64,000 nt of DNA from Castanea sativa (GCF_040712315.1 NC_134020.1:38308751-38372750); one strand, 5' to 3'; shown: positions 10,880-22,420, counted from the stretch's first letter. Translations and numbers: made by a program. Notes: generated from the sequence alone by a model not told the origin.

Positions 10880-11510
10880 GACCCCAAATACAGGCTGGGC
10901 TTTATTGAAACAAGGAAAAAAACATCACGAAACATCACCCAAAACCAGAAGGGCAAAGTCCTCAGGACAATCCTCTAACCAAACTTGTAAATCACACCCT
11001 ACTTTAGCACGTTTGGCCAAGGTATTTGCTACTTTATTACATGACCAAGGAACAAAAAAAAAATCAGAGAAATATAAAAGAGAAGCTTAGGCTAGAATGT
11101 CGTCGACTATGTGACCATACAAGGATTGGTTGGCCGATCCATTAGAAATAGCGTTGATGATTACTGCTACATCACCTTCAAAAATCACTTCGTGTAGCCC
11201 AATTTCAATAGCAAATTGTACAGCTCACCTACAAGCTAGAGCTTCAACCATTGCCACAGACTGGGGGAGTGGGACTCGCTTTGACAGAGCACCTATGATC
11301 GCGGCATTGGTGTCTCGAATTATCACGCCCAAACTAGCTAAGTCAGTGCTTTTGAATAGAGCTCTGTCGAAGTTGGCTTTGTATCGTGGCCGTGTTGGGA
11401 CAAACCATTTAGGCTGGACTGGATTCCGGACTAGGACTGGTGCATCATTGTGAGCCTCAAGGAAGTCTTGCAAGATTCTGGCAGCTTTAGAGAAGACCTA
11501 GTTCAGTGGC
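10880..11510 (-). pseudogene. LINE RNase H-like domain remnant
   Basis: Minus-strand translation gives an RNase H-like (RVT_3) domain of plant LINE type: WFVPTRPRYKANFDRALFKS, then LGVIIRDTNAAIIGALSKR, AMVEALACR, then (after a TGA where Trp is expected) AVQFAIEIGLHEVIFEGDVA, a loop NGSANQSLYGHIVDDILA, another stop, then VPWSCNKVANTLAKRAK. The D/E/D pattern of RNase H is partly recognisable. At least two in-frame stops break it. It would be the 3' end of a 5'-truncated element. Confidence 0.75.
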
Positions 11511-12722
11511 ATTAAAATTACTATAATGAATCTCCCTCGAGACTACACAACATACAAATAAATTAGATTAACATCACTTCAAATTTCTAACATATATTTT
11601 CTCAAACATCTTCAGTGCATTTCACAACTTAAACCACAGTAGTAACATAGGGAATGAGAAAAAACTAATCCACTGTAACAAACTTCAAGCTGAGAGATTT
11701 TTATCAAGCTAAGAATCATAGATCTGTTTCAGTGAAAGAAACTAAGGAATAAGAAATGGATACTCTTAGGCAAAGAAATCAAGATCAAAAGAAAAAATCA
11801 TAGATTTAGTATCAACATTTCCAAAATGCCAAAGCCAATAGACCCATACACACAACAATTACAAGAAAACCCATTTTCATTCAATCACAATAGATTCGGC
11901 CATATTGCAAAGCCCTAATTTTCAAACTCAAGCAAAACCATCAAGCTTTACACTCAACAAGAAAACCCATTAATCAAGCTAATAAAAAAAAATCCAATTT
12001 CCATACACATAGCATCACAGTTTTGGCATAAAAATCCAAAAAAAAAAGAGCAGAATACAGAGAGATGAACTAAAACTCTATGAGGCATTTCAACAAATAT
12101 CTTCAATGCCCACCCAAAAACCAACTTTAAAAATGACAATAATAATAGTTATTGCTAATTCCAGAAATCCAAACAAGAAAACCCATTCATCAAGCTAATC
12201 AAAACTGAAACAAAATGTTATTCATAAAACAAAATCTCATCCCTCTCACCCCAAAATCAGTGAGCAAACAAGAGGAAAAAAAAAACCCACATAGAAAAGA
12301 AAATAAATGAAGGAGAAAGAGAGGGTACCCAACAATCACCAGCGTTGGTGACGTTGTTGAGAAGCACCGCCAAAGATGGTGGTGTTGGGGCAAGCAAAAT
12401 CTTGGCCATGGCTAGACTTAAGAGAACGAGAAAAGAGAGGGACCTTAAGAGAGGAGAAGGTTAGACTGGCAAGCACTGTCGGTGGTGGTCGGTGGGCCTC
12501 GGAGGCTTCCAGTTGTAGCCATGGTTATGGAGATTAAACTTGTTGGAAGAGAGAAAAGTTTTGAAAATTGGATTTGGTGAATTCGAAGACAATAGAAAGG
12601 GGAGAGGTGAAGAAAGGTAGCCCAACACTAGGTGAGACACGGATCGATGACGTGGCAACTAGTTACAACTGTTGGATTAAATCAAAGGCTGAGATTATGA
12701 ATCCAATTTTTCTTATACGAAA
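11511..12722. other. Intergenic stretch with one exon-like segment
   Basis: Mostly AT-rich with no known domain. On the minus strand an ATG at 12411 in the context GCCATGGCC opens MAKILLAPTPPSLAVLLNNV and runs to a possible donor (AACGCTG|GTGATT, near 12341). No matching downstream exon was found, so it is not called a gene. The neighbouring GC-richer bases 12470-12560 encode no recognisable protein. Confidence 0.25.
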
Positions 12723-12801
12723 GTGCAGAACGGTTGTACTACTCAATAAGGAATTCCATAAAAGTGCACTGACATGTGATATTGGTGTTGCATAATGTAA
12801 G

Positions 12802-13460
12802 TGATGATGCCGAAGAAATCACCAGTAAGCTGCAAGTACTCCTCCGATTGAAGCAACACCTGCGAAGAGAAAGTAGATGATCGACAGAGAGCACCGGTGT
12901 GGTGCCGGCCAAAGACCCTCCGACGATCAAGTTAGAATCTTTGAAACAACCCTAGAGTGCCAGAGTTGAGGTAATTGTGCGTCCCTTTAGGTCATGAGGG
13001 TTTTGGGGTATATATAGTGGTATGGGGCCGGAATAAACGCCTTGATGAAGAAGTATTTTCCTTTTAAAAGAGTAATTCGTGGATCTTTGCCCATTATATA
13101 GAGCCCTTTCCTTATAGGGATCTTCTTGTTACAGTCGAACGTGTAGTCCAAGAACTTTCCTTATATTCAAGTACGTAGAAGTCAAGACAGGCTAAGAATG
13201 AAGGTTGGATTACTCCTTCAGTTTTTTCCTGCCAAGGTCGTCAACCCACGTGTACCTCCTAAAATATCGTCAGCCTATGTATGTCTCAACAAAGGACGTC
13301 AGCCAAGGTCCCTTACAACCAAGGTCGTCAGCCCTTGACTCGTCAGCATTATCCGTCGCTACGTAACGGGTACGGCCACGAACGTCAAAAGGAGGCCTTC
13401 TAATGAGACTGGCTGACGGGTTGTGTATTCCCGTCAGCCTTCTTAAAAACGTCACTATCA
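12802..13460. mobile_element. Solo LTR, 659 bp, inside the satellite
   Basis: Starts TGATGATGCCGAAG and ends GTCACTATCA, so it has TG...CA ends. It is flanked by the exact 5-bp duplication GTAAG (12797-12801 and 13461-13465). Removing the LTR and one GTAAG restores a satellite-like AATGTAAGGATAGTACC, close to the array consensus AATGTGAGGATGGTACC. It contains a TATATATA box near 13010 and several GTCAGCC motifs. No internal retrotransposon sequence remains. It is probably of the Ty3 type (inference). Confidence 0.85.
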
Positions 13461-13761
13461 GTAAGGATAGTACCTTCAAATGTGAGAAAAAAAAAAAAGA
13501 ATTATGAATGTGATAAAAGTACAGTCACATGTAATGTTGGTATTATGCAATGTGAGGCTGGTACCATAAAATGTGAGAAAAAAAATAAGGGAACCACCGA
13601 ACGTGATAAAAGTACAGTCACATGTGATGTTAGTACGATAAATGTGATATTAAGACAATATACGTGACATGTTGGTATTATGAAATGTGAGGCTGGTACT
13701 ATAAAATGTGATAAAAAAAAAAAGGGAACCATCAAATATAACAAAAAAATAGTCACATGTA

Positions 13762-14088
13762 CGCTCTGTTTGTTTCAATAATGATGTTTTCTAGAAAATG
13801 AGTGATTTTCTAAAAAACATTTTCTATAAAACTATCTTATTTTCCAATGTTTGGTAGCAACTTTAAATAAGTTGAAAAACAACCTCTTATCTTCCCTTAT
13901 TTAGCTTGCTGTAAGATAGAGTTGTTTTCCAAAAAAATTTAATGGAAAACAATCTCTAAAAATAAGCCATACTTTTTATATTGACCAAAAATAGTTTTCC
14001 TTTGACTCATATTTTTTTATACTACCAAACATTGGAATATAAGGAAAATTATCTTTACATAAGGTTTTCCATTGAAACAAACGGAGCG
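13762..14088. mobile_element. MITE, 327 bp, inside the satellite
   Basis: Terminal inverted repeats CGCTCTGTTTGTTTCAAT and ATTGAAACAAACGGAGCG match at all but one position. The 3-bp GTA is present on both sides (13759-13761 and 14089-14091), and excision in silico restores the satellite CACATGTAATGTTGG. A 3-bp duplication points toward PIF/Harbinger or CACTA, but the termini are not typical of either. No coding capacity. Confidence 0.85.
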
Positions 14089-14879
14089 GTAATGTTGGTA
14101 CTGTGCAATGTGAGGATGATACCATAAAATGTGAGAAAAAAATAAGGGAACCACCGAATGTGACAAAAGTGCAGTCACGTGTGATGTTGGTACTGCGCAA
14201 TGTGAGGATGATACCATAAAATGTGAGAAAAAAATAACGGAACCATCGAATGTGACAAAAGTACATAAACATGTTATGTTAGTACGCTAATGTGAGGATA
14301 CTGCTAAATTGTGAGAAAAAAATAAGGGAACCACCAAATGTAACAAAAGTACAGTTACATGTAATGTTGGTACTGCGCAATGTGAGGATGGTACTATAAA
14401 ATGTGAGAAAAAAAAAAAGAACCATTGAATGTGACAAAAGTACAGTCACATGTGATGTTGGTACTACGCAATGTGAAGATAATACCATCAAATGTGAGAA
14501 AAAAAATAAATGAACCATCGAATGTGACAAAAATACAGTCACATGTGATATTGGTACTACACAATGTGAGGATGGTACTATCAAATGTGAGAAAAAATAA
14601 AGGAACCATCGAATGTGACAAAAGTATAAACACATGTGATGATGGTACTGCGCAATGTGAGAATGGTACCATCAAATGTGAGAAAAAAAAATTAGAACTA
14701 TCGAATGTGACAAAAGTACAGTCGCATGTGATGTTGGTACTGCACAATGTGAGGATGGTACTATCAAATGTGAGAAAAAATAAGGGAACTACCGAATGTG
14801 ACAAAAGTACAGTTACAAGTGATATTAGTACTACACAATATGAGAATGGTACCATCAAATGTAATATTTTGGTAACCTG

Positions 14880-15110
14880 GTATAGCAGGTTGACTACTAG
14901 TGGGTACCATACCCCAAAAAAAAAAGGGGGGGTATGCTAGAATTACCCCTAATAAAAATATAAAACTACAATTAACTATTATCAAATAATTTTTATTACC
15001 TCAAAAAAATTATAAAAAAAAAATCCTTCATAAATTTGAAATTTCTACAGTTTCCTTGCATTTCTCACCAACCAAACAAAAAGTTAGAGCAATAAAATTC
15101 AAAAATTGAC
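14880..15110. other. Spacer between satellite and pseudogene
   Basis: AT-rich, with an A10G7 run at 14916-14933. No feature recognised. Confidence 0.5.
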
Positions 15111-15113
15111 GAA

Positions 15114-15566
15114 ACTACCCTCCTGGAGCTCTTCAAATCTCAACAAAGCCACCTCAACTTCTTCTTCCCAAACCTCTCTCTCCCGCAAACCCTAGCCTTC
15201 ACTCGCACCCTCCTCTCCTTCGGCACCATCTTCTTCTCCGGCGTCGGCAAGTCCAGCTTCGTCGCCAACAAGATCTCCCAGACCCTCGTCTCCCTCGACA
15301 TCCGCTCCGCCTTCCTCTAGCCCGTCGACGCCCTCCACGGCAAGTCCGGCAACACCGACGAGCTCCTCCGCCTCGTCCCTTGCGTTCGCGCTAAAGGCGC
15401 GTACCTGATCTTCCTCACTTCGATTCAGGGCAATGTGCTCACCGACGTGTGTGACGTGAACGTGCATTTGCCTCTGGAGCGAGAATCTTCCACGGCGATC
15501 CAGATGGTTTTCGGTGATACCATCGCTATTGCGCTTATGGCGGCGAGGAACTTGACCAGTGAACTC
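15114..15566 (+). pseudogene. Pseudogene of arabinose-5-phosphate isomerase (KdsD/SETH3 type)
   Basis: A GC-rich island in AT-rich surroundings. It translates in one frame as [20 protein letters not shown], then a sugar-isomerase (SIS) core [58 protein letters not shown], then [20 protein letters not shown]. These match the SIS domain of plant KdsD (SETH3), which converts ribulose-5-P to arabinose-5-P for KDO and rhamnogalacturonan II synthesis (family knowledge). Breaks: a TAG stop at 15318-15320; about 15 residues missing between DALHG and KSG; several missing between LERE and STA; and loss of the N-terminus and of the C-terminal CBS domains. No intron is apparent, so a retrocopy fragment is possible. 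Confidence 0.85.
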
Positions 15567-15839
15567 TCTTCTACATTAGTTTGTTTGGTTGCCTAGAAAG
15601 TTGGAGCTACTGTTCGGTTTCCCAGAAAGTTGTAGCAATAGAATTCAAAATTTTCAAGTTATTAGTTAATTTTTTATTATTTATTTTTTCATTTTCGTTG
15701 TCTTTCGAAAATGAGATGGATGAAATAGTGAGTTTTTTTTTCATTCACCTTAAATTTTCTCAAGAAACAAACAAAGATTATTTATATAATCGATTTGTTA
15801 TTTTTTTAATTCAGAAAGGGTAAATTAGAGAATTTATTT

Positions 15840-16050
15840 GGTCAATAATTTATCTACTCTACTCTCCCTCCAAATCTCTCCAATTTGGAGAATTGAAAAT
15901 GAAGGGTTAGAGAGAGTTGAAACCCCTCCAAATTCCTTCAAACCCCTCTTCCTCCTTTTTAAAAAAATTTCCAAACATGGTAATTGAACTACTCTCCCTC
16001 CCTCTACTCTACTCTACTCTCCCTCCTTTTTTTTTATTTCCAAACAGGCC
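15840..16050. mobile_element. MITE-like element ending CCAAACAGGCC
   Basis: CT-rich sequence with CTACTCTACTCTCCCTCC repeats that ends TTTCCAAACAGGCC. It is the inverse of the element beginning at 6436. The left end is not sharply defined. Confidence 0.5.
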
Positions 16051-16055
16051 ATTAA

Positions 16056-16195
16056 GGCCTGTTTGGTATGATATTTCAAACTCGCATTTTTACATTTTAA
16101 ACAACTTTACATATTTTTTCACACATTTTTTCACTCACACAAGTTTCAAAAAATTACAAAAATTTCATCTCAAACTACTTTACCAAACACCCCCT
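16056..16195. mobile_element. MITE-like element, GGCCTGTTTGG end
   Basis: Starts GGCCTGTTTGGTATGATATT and ends CAAACTACTTTACCAAACAC followed by CCCCT, giving imperfect inverted ends. It lies five bases from the preceding element. Confidence 0.5.
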
Positions 16196-16576
16196 AAAAG
16201 AGCCTTTTTTTTAGACATAAAACTTCATTTTGCAACATCAATTCTTCATAGCTATTTGAAAAACTATCATTTTAAACTCAACACACCATTTTGCAACAAT
16301 TTATCCAAATACACCCTAAAACCAATAAACACTCGTTGACTAGTACAAAATAAAATTTCATGTAAAACAGGCTCCCGTCCGTTTAGTAGGCTAACTATAA
16401 GCATGCATTGTTCCTTCTCAAAAAAAAAAAACTAAATAATAATAATAAAAGCATGCATTGTTGCAATTCAAGTGTTCAACGCTAAACGCCCATCGAGAAT
16501 AGGCAAAGACTAAAACTAATCATATGAGTAATTGAATATAATTAATTGTACATTAATTCAATTGGGCCGGTCCGTT

Positions 16577-16664
16577 GAGCTACACAGTATTTAAAACACC
16601 AACCTTAACATATTTAGGGGCTACATAGTATTTAAAACACCAACCTTAACATATTTAGGAGCTG
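16577..16664. repeat. 43-bp tandem duplication
   Basis: Two near-identical copies of a unit containing GTATTTAAAACACCAACCTT followed by AACATATTTAGG. Confidence 0.85.
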
Positions 16665-16794
16665 TTTCGTAACACTGTTTGAAAAACACAACACTTTTTT
16701 CATTCACATGTATTTTTATAATACTTAAACAACATTACTAGAATAACATTATTAAAAATTTGAACCCAAACTCATCCTTTATTGTCTATATGTT

Positions 16795-17610
16795 AAGGTT
16801 AGGAGTTTTTGCGATACAGCTGGGTGCAGTTTTGGGTCATTTGTAGCACCGTGCCACACCTCAATTTTGCAGTTATATGTGAGGTGCGGTGTACAAAGTG
16901 CGGTTTGGTTGATTTTGGTATATTTTTCAAGGTGTTATGGCCAATTACTAGTTTACTATGAATAATCATGATAATATGACAATAAGTTTAAATATATATA
17001 ACATGTGTAACAAAAAAGTGACACAAATATATACATGATTAAAAAAATCCATGATAGATTGACAATAAACTATACACAAATATATAAAAATCATGACAGT
17101 AAAACTATACAAAGCTATATAGGTTCAACAAATATAACATGTAACACAAAAATGCTAAACAAGCAACAACCATAAGGTCCATAATAGTGTACCATCTACA
17201 CTGCTAGTCATGCCTAATGATAATGAGAGGATATTAGGAAAGAAGCTTGAGAGTGTGAGATGGAGAAGTGAATGAGGTTTTGAACTTTTGATTATGTATT
17301 TAACCAAAACGAAGTTGTTTTTAATGTTAAATTGGAATACACTAACCCTAGACTGGCCACTTACTTCATATAATATTAAATTAGTAATATATATTTAATA
17401 TAAAATAAAATATATATATGGGTGTGGTGTGATTTTCTTATCATAAAACTATATACTACACCGCATAGTATGCGATTTTCTTATTATAAAACCTCATAGT
17501 GCACCACATGGTGTTGTGCAGTGCAATTACTCCATTTTATGGGCATTTTTGGTCAGTTTTGGTATGATCGTGCGGTTTGAGTGATTTGGCGAACACCGCT
17601 AATTAGTATT
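16795..17610. mobile_element. Degenerate repeat with GTGCGGTTTGG motifs
   Basis: Both ends hold GGTGCGGTGTAC / GTGCGGTTTGAGTG-type motifs and the phrase AGTTTTGGT..TG, while the middle is AT-rich. It looks like a non-autonomous DNA transposon, but its borders cannot be fixed. Confidence 0.35.
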
Positions 17611-17726
17611 GTTTTCTTTTTTGTTATATTATTTATATTAAAAAAATAATCTCTTTTTTTAATATTCTAGCAAAATTTTATTTTCATATATAAAATTATT
17701 ATATAGCATGGATGATTTTGTTATGA

Positions 17727-17760
17727 TGTATGTATGTATGTATATATGTATGTATGTATA
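17727..17760. repeat. (TATG)n microsatellite
   Basis: Imperfect TATG/TGTA units over 34 bases. Confidence 0.9.
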
Positions 17761-17761
17761 G

Positions 17762-18519
17762 GGCAAAAATAACCAAAGGGCCCAAAAAGGAGAAATGGGC
17801 TAGAATGTGAGCTCACCATAATTAATTTGTAGAGATGGAAAAGCAGACAAACACTTGGGTTCCTTATCTAATGGGTTGAAGTCAAGAAATGGGTCCAGAT
17901 GGAAAGAAGTGAAACTTAATATGTAAAAATGAGTATAAACTGGTACATTGATGTTTCCTCTATCAACCGAGGAGCCTTACTATACTTGAGATATTACAAG
18001 CTTAATTAAGAGTGTTTCTCTCTCTAATTTCTAGGTTCCAATCCATGTTCATTTGAATCCATCCCCCTTTTATAATGGTCTCCTTTTCATCCTGACCCTT
18101 CACATGGAGGGTGGTTAATCTTTCACTAGATTTTTGTCTTATTCCTCCTTTGGTGGAATGTTGAGTGAACCACAGGTTGTCTTGACACTATTTAGGTGTT
18201 ATTCAGCCATTAATGCGGTTGACATAGTTGGTGCAGTGTATTTAATGCAGAGGTGATTGATTTTTTCCTTGTAAGTCTTCATTCCCCCTCTTATCCACAC
18301 TTGTTATTGTTGCTTCCCTCGGCTCATGCTTCCTAGCCTGATGTGGACTTTATCTCATTTTCTTTGGGTGATCCACGTCCAAGGAACTTCCTCAGATGAT
18401 CTAGATATGTCGATCAAGCTCCTCTTCCAAGTTGTCTCAAGTTACACAAACCAATGACTTGTAGTTGGGCTTACACACTCCTTGGGCTTGGCCCAACAAA
18501 GGTGCTACACTTGGATTCT
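17762..18519. other. Repeat-like intergenic sequence, possibly LTR-derived
   Basis: No coding frame. Phrases such as GGGCTTGGCCCAACAAAGGT and the moderate GC content resemble LTR sequence, but no paired LTR or target duplication was found in the window. Confidence 0.3.
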
Positions 18520-18531
18520 CCCCCCCCCCCC

Positions 18532-18565
<34 letters not shown>
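18520..18565. repeat. C13 run followed by (AC)15
   Basis: A 13-base C run next to uninterrupted AC dinucleotides. Confidence 0.95.
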
Positions 18566-18567
<2 letters not shown>

Positions 18568-18838
18568 TTACAATCAAACATGAATTCTTTATGATACATA
18601 TATATACACACATAAGCCTGTAAATGAATTGATCTACATATTAAAAGTTCAAAATTATTAATTTTATTTTATTATAGCTGAAATTATATTATCTTAGTTG
18701 ATTATATAAAATAATTTTATTTTCTAAACTTATAAAAATTAAATTCACCAATATTGTATTATTATAAATTATACATAATTTTTATCACAAAATTGACTAT
18801 TTATATTACTAATAAAAATTTAAACAATAAACTTATAC

Positions 18839-19544
18839 CATAAGGACATGAAGTCTGAGTAGGCCAAGCGCACTTAGAATAGTGAGATTGATGTTCCCAA
18901 ATCCGGCCCAAGTCAATTAATATTTGTAAAGAGAGTGGGATGAACAAATTGGGCTTCGCCCGAGGACAAAGATAGAGAAGGAGGATGCAAAAATCTTAGA
19001 TTAAAATGTATAGGTGGATCTTTACAAGCTTGCCCGAGGACAATGTTCTTGGGTTGTTACATACACTTTTCGCTCTCCTTCTATTAGTTACTGTTCTAGT
19101 TCTGATCTTTCTTCCTTGATTTTTTCTGGATCCCTTTAATCTGGAAGTTCCCTTCCCTTATATACTTCTCAGACCATCGCATCCTTGCCCTCTATCTTCA
19201 CCTACCCAAACTCTTCTTATGACATTTGTCCCCTAAAACTTTTGTTGAAGGTGGTAGAAGGAGCCGCTTAGCTGTGAATTTCACTGTTTAGGTCACTTTC
19301 TCATCAATGTAGCTGATAAAACTGTTGTTAGCTATTTGATGCGGAGGCAATAGGCTAACTCTCATTGGAAGCTTCCTTTACCTTCCACGATTATCTCTCT
19401 ACACCTCATCCTCCTCATTTGGACTTCCTAGAAGTCTTTTGTCTCTTCTCCTATCCTCGGGTAGATCCCCTATTCGGGCTCATGATGCCCCAATAGTGCC
19501 AACTACAGCTCATTGTATCCTTCCTTGGTCCTCGAGCCCCCACA
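18839..19544 (+). repeat. Left LTR
   Basis: 706 bp. It starts CATAAGGACATGAAGTCTGA (expected TG mutated to CA) and ends GAGCCCCCACA. It contains TTATATACTTCTCAG, a possible TATA region, near 19158. Confidence 0.92.
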
Positions 19545-19974
19545 ATAGCCCTTTAAAATCTTGCTATTACGTATGAGGTAAAAAGTATGGTTTTAGTAGT
19601 ACTACCACAGTCCGTACGTGCCAAAAGCGTTCCCACGTGGTAACGTCTCTTCATTTGTCCTCAGCACGCTCTTGACGCTTCGATATCCACGATGCGTCAT
19701 TTATTGTGTCAGGTGGCTCCTTGTCTGCCCACGTTCTATGATGAGATGATGATCCTACAGTTCTCATTCACCCTAATTTACGAGTGGGAAATTTACCTCT
19801 CATTTTTCACCTCTATATAAAGAAGGATTGGAGATAACTTTGCTCCATTTATCCATTTCGCAATTTTTCGTTGAAGTGGCAGTTCGAGGAGAGATTCTTC
19901 TATTGCCTGTAGGTGCGTCCAAATTCATTAATTTTTATACTTAGATTCTTTGTTAGCCACACCATAAAACATCC

Positions 19975-22420
19975 ATGGGTAGATTTGCTAAGCTAGTAGA
20001 TACTTCCAAAGGCATGGCTGCCTTTAAGGCCAAATATAGGATCCCTAGTGGTGTTGTACTCCGACACTGTGAGTTAGGAGAATGGTTGGTTGTGAACAGA
20101 CCTTCAGGCTTAGTGGTAATTCTGATGATCGCCTTCATAGAAGGCGAGATGGAAATCCTCATGGGTAGGGTCACTAGGGACTTCCTCATGAACTATAGGT
20201 TAACTCCCACACAATGCATCCCCAATGTATTTAGGGTCCTCGATAGCGTAGATATGATAAACCGTAAGATGGGAACCAATCTTACATGGCATGATGTGAA
20301 CTGGGTATACAATTGTCAAAGAAGGCAAAAAGAGAAGGAGACCAACTACTATATCAAATCTAGGGTCCCAACCGTTATGTTAATTTCGTGTATGCCTAAA
20401 TCAAATAAGGGTATGGATGAAGACTTCCTCATCATCTTGGGAGACTAGCATGATAAATTACACTGTCCCACCCAAGAGGGGGAACCAGGTAGGATTCCCA
20501 CAGACATTAAACACACTTAGGATTTTCTGATTTATGTAAAGAAGAGATTTTATAAGAATCTTTCCCTAATACATAACTTATGTTGCATGTTTATTGGCAA
20601 ATGAACATCACACCGCCTCGACCAAGCACTCCGTGAACTTTCCCGATATAAACAGAATCCTTAGATTAGAAATTTTTCTTCACAAGGACGGTCAGCTTCG
20701 GGCGGTGCACGTGATCCTTGGGTTCAACCCCATTTCCAAACATTTCCAAAGTCCCAAGCACGTAATCAAAGCTAAGGACCCTAAGCTAACTTTGATTGAC
20801 GTAGCAATTCCCAACTTCCTCACAACAGAGCCCTTCATTTGAAACTCAAAACGCTTAACTTCCAGCCTCGCTTGTAACCAAGCTCCTTTACTTCTAGGAG
20901 CAACCTATTCCTTTAGACGACGAAGTAGAGGAGTGCACCCCGGAGCCCATTCAAGAGGTCACAGACAAAGATTTTGAGGTCTTCTACCAGTAAGAGGATC
21001 CCGATGGCATTCCCGGCCCCTCCCATCGTCCTTTACAACTTGCCCAAGTCAACACTAGCCAAGAGGAAGCCAATATCCCAGAAGGAATGGTGCTTGAGGA
21101 AAAGACTCCAAATCTCCTGGCATTGCTCAAAGCCTACGCTGGGGATGCTTCCCTAGCAGTTTCGGCGTTACTGGTGGTGCCTCGACCACCAACTCCTACT
21201 TCCACGGGTGCATCCTCTAGGGACACCGCTGACAAAAAGAGAAAAAGGGGCCAATGAGGCAAAGGGTTCGAGGGGGCCGAAGAGGGGGAGGTTTCTCGCT
21301 TGTCGCATCAGCCCCCCACCAAGGAACCCCGAACAACGAAGGCTCAGCAGAAGAAGGGCGCCTCTATCGGGACCTCCAAGAGTTCAGAGGGGGGACAACC
21401 TTCAAAGGCCTTCCCTTGGAAACCAACATTTGTGCTAATCTCGGGGAACCCTGTCATGAGTGACGCTACCCCGAGGGACACTCAGCAAGGAAGATCAGGC
21501 ATTCTCTCTAAATGTCTTGAGAAGGCCCTTCTCCTCCCCGAGGATATGCACGAACTTCAGTCTTTAAGGAAGAGGGAGGTCTTCTTGTCCCTTAAGAGGG
21601 ACCTTGCTAAGGTACAAACTTAATTTCTTGTTTTGGTAAACTCATGTCCTTATTGTACTTGCGCTTACACTTGCCAATGTTCTAATTGGTTCAAGCAGCC
21701 TTCGTGGCTGAAGAGTGGGTGGACCACGCCCTGGGTGAAGCCCATGATGCTGACACCAAAAAGGAAGTAGCTGAGAAGGTCCAAGCTGAGGCAGAGCAAA
21801 GAGTCGAAGACACTTTGTTCCATCTAACTGGGGTGGAAAAGTATAGGAAAAATGTTGAGTCCGCCTTAATCAGTTTTGAAAAGCAGGCTGCAGAGGTCTT
21901 GGCAGCGCAAAAAAAGGCCAAGAGTCAGCTGGCCCTGGCCATGTTAAAGGTTAAACAACGACAACAACAGCTGGAGGCCAAGGACGTTGAGAAGGCTAAG
22001 GCTGAGCAAGCGGCCTATGACGCGGGCATGACCAAGACTGCCTAAAGTCTGACAGCGCAGTTCCGAGACGTTGCTCGAGCCTTTTGCCTTGAGGTTTGGG
22101 GTCAGGCCCTCATTGCAGCTGGGGTTAGCACTGAATCAGAGCTTAGAGCTCCCGATCAAGTATACTATCCTCCAGCTCTACGCCTTACCCATCCTCAATC
22201 TTCTGCTGACCCTAGCTTGACATCTGCCTCAGTCCAGCCTACCACCACTCTAGCTGCCACACCTACTACAAAGAAAGAGCAAGATCAACCACCTCGTGTG
22301 ACCGTTGTGGACGTTGAATCAGAGGAGGTAGCTAAAGTGGGGCAGCTAAAGAGGAAGAAGAAGGAGAGGGAGAAGGATAAAGAAAAAGAGAAAGAGAAGG
22401 GAAAAGAGGCATTGGCCTGA
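19975..22420 (+). pseudogene. Broken gag-like gene of the LTR element
   Basis: Pieces in order: an N-terminal globular part beginning MGRFAKLVDTSKGMAAFKAK at 19975, with FIEGEMEILMGRVTRDFL and VMLISCMPKSNKGMDEDF, ending at a TAG (20446) in a context where Trp is likely; a second piece around 20594-20841 (DINRILRLEIFLHKDGQLRA, HVILGFNPISKHFQSPKHVI); a proline/basic middle (20974-21460); KALLLPEDMHELQSLRKREV at 21510-21580; then a charged coiled coil (21686-22045) rich in A, E and K; and a tail ending in alternating K and E (22340-22420). From memory this matches the long coiled-coil ORF of non-autonomous LTR elements annotated as hypothetical proteins in oak-type genomes. Several stops and frame changes break it; some gaps may be introns (for example AAG|GTACAA at 21611). 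Confidence 0.7.

Larger units (their letters stand above)
12723..14870. repeat. ~91-bp satellite array with two nested insertions
   Basis: Tandem units of 88-94 bp, each with AATGTGACAAAAGTACAGTC, ACATGTGATGTTGGTACT, GCGCAATGTGAGGATGGTAC and an A-rich AATGTGAGAAAAAAATAAGG block. Unit starts include 13505, 13599, 14157, 14249, 14337, 14428, 14521, 14612, 14704 and 14794. The first unit (12745-12801) is cut off by a solo LTR (12802-13460), and a MITE sits at 13762-14088. Because many units are near 93 bp (31 codons), long ORFs arise on both strands; these are repeat artefacts unless shown otherwise. Confidence 0.92.

Noticed and set aside
14425..14940. 171-codon plus-strand frame and overlapping 154-codon minus-strand frame
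   Set aside because: Both are the satellite repeat read through; peptide repeats follow the DNA unit and no start context or known domain is present.
15192..15467. Minus-strand 91-codon Glu/Asp/Gly-rich frame
   Set aside because: Antisense shadow of the GC-rich isomerase pseudogene.
15917..16339. 140-codon plus-strand frame
   Set aside because: Spans two MITE-like elements and low-complexity sequence.
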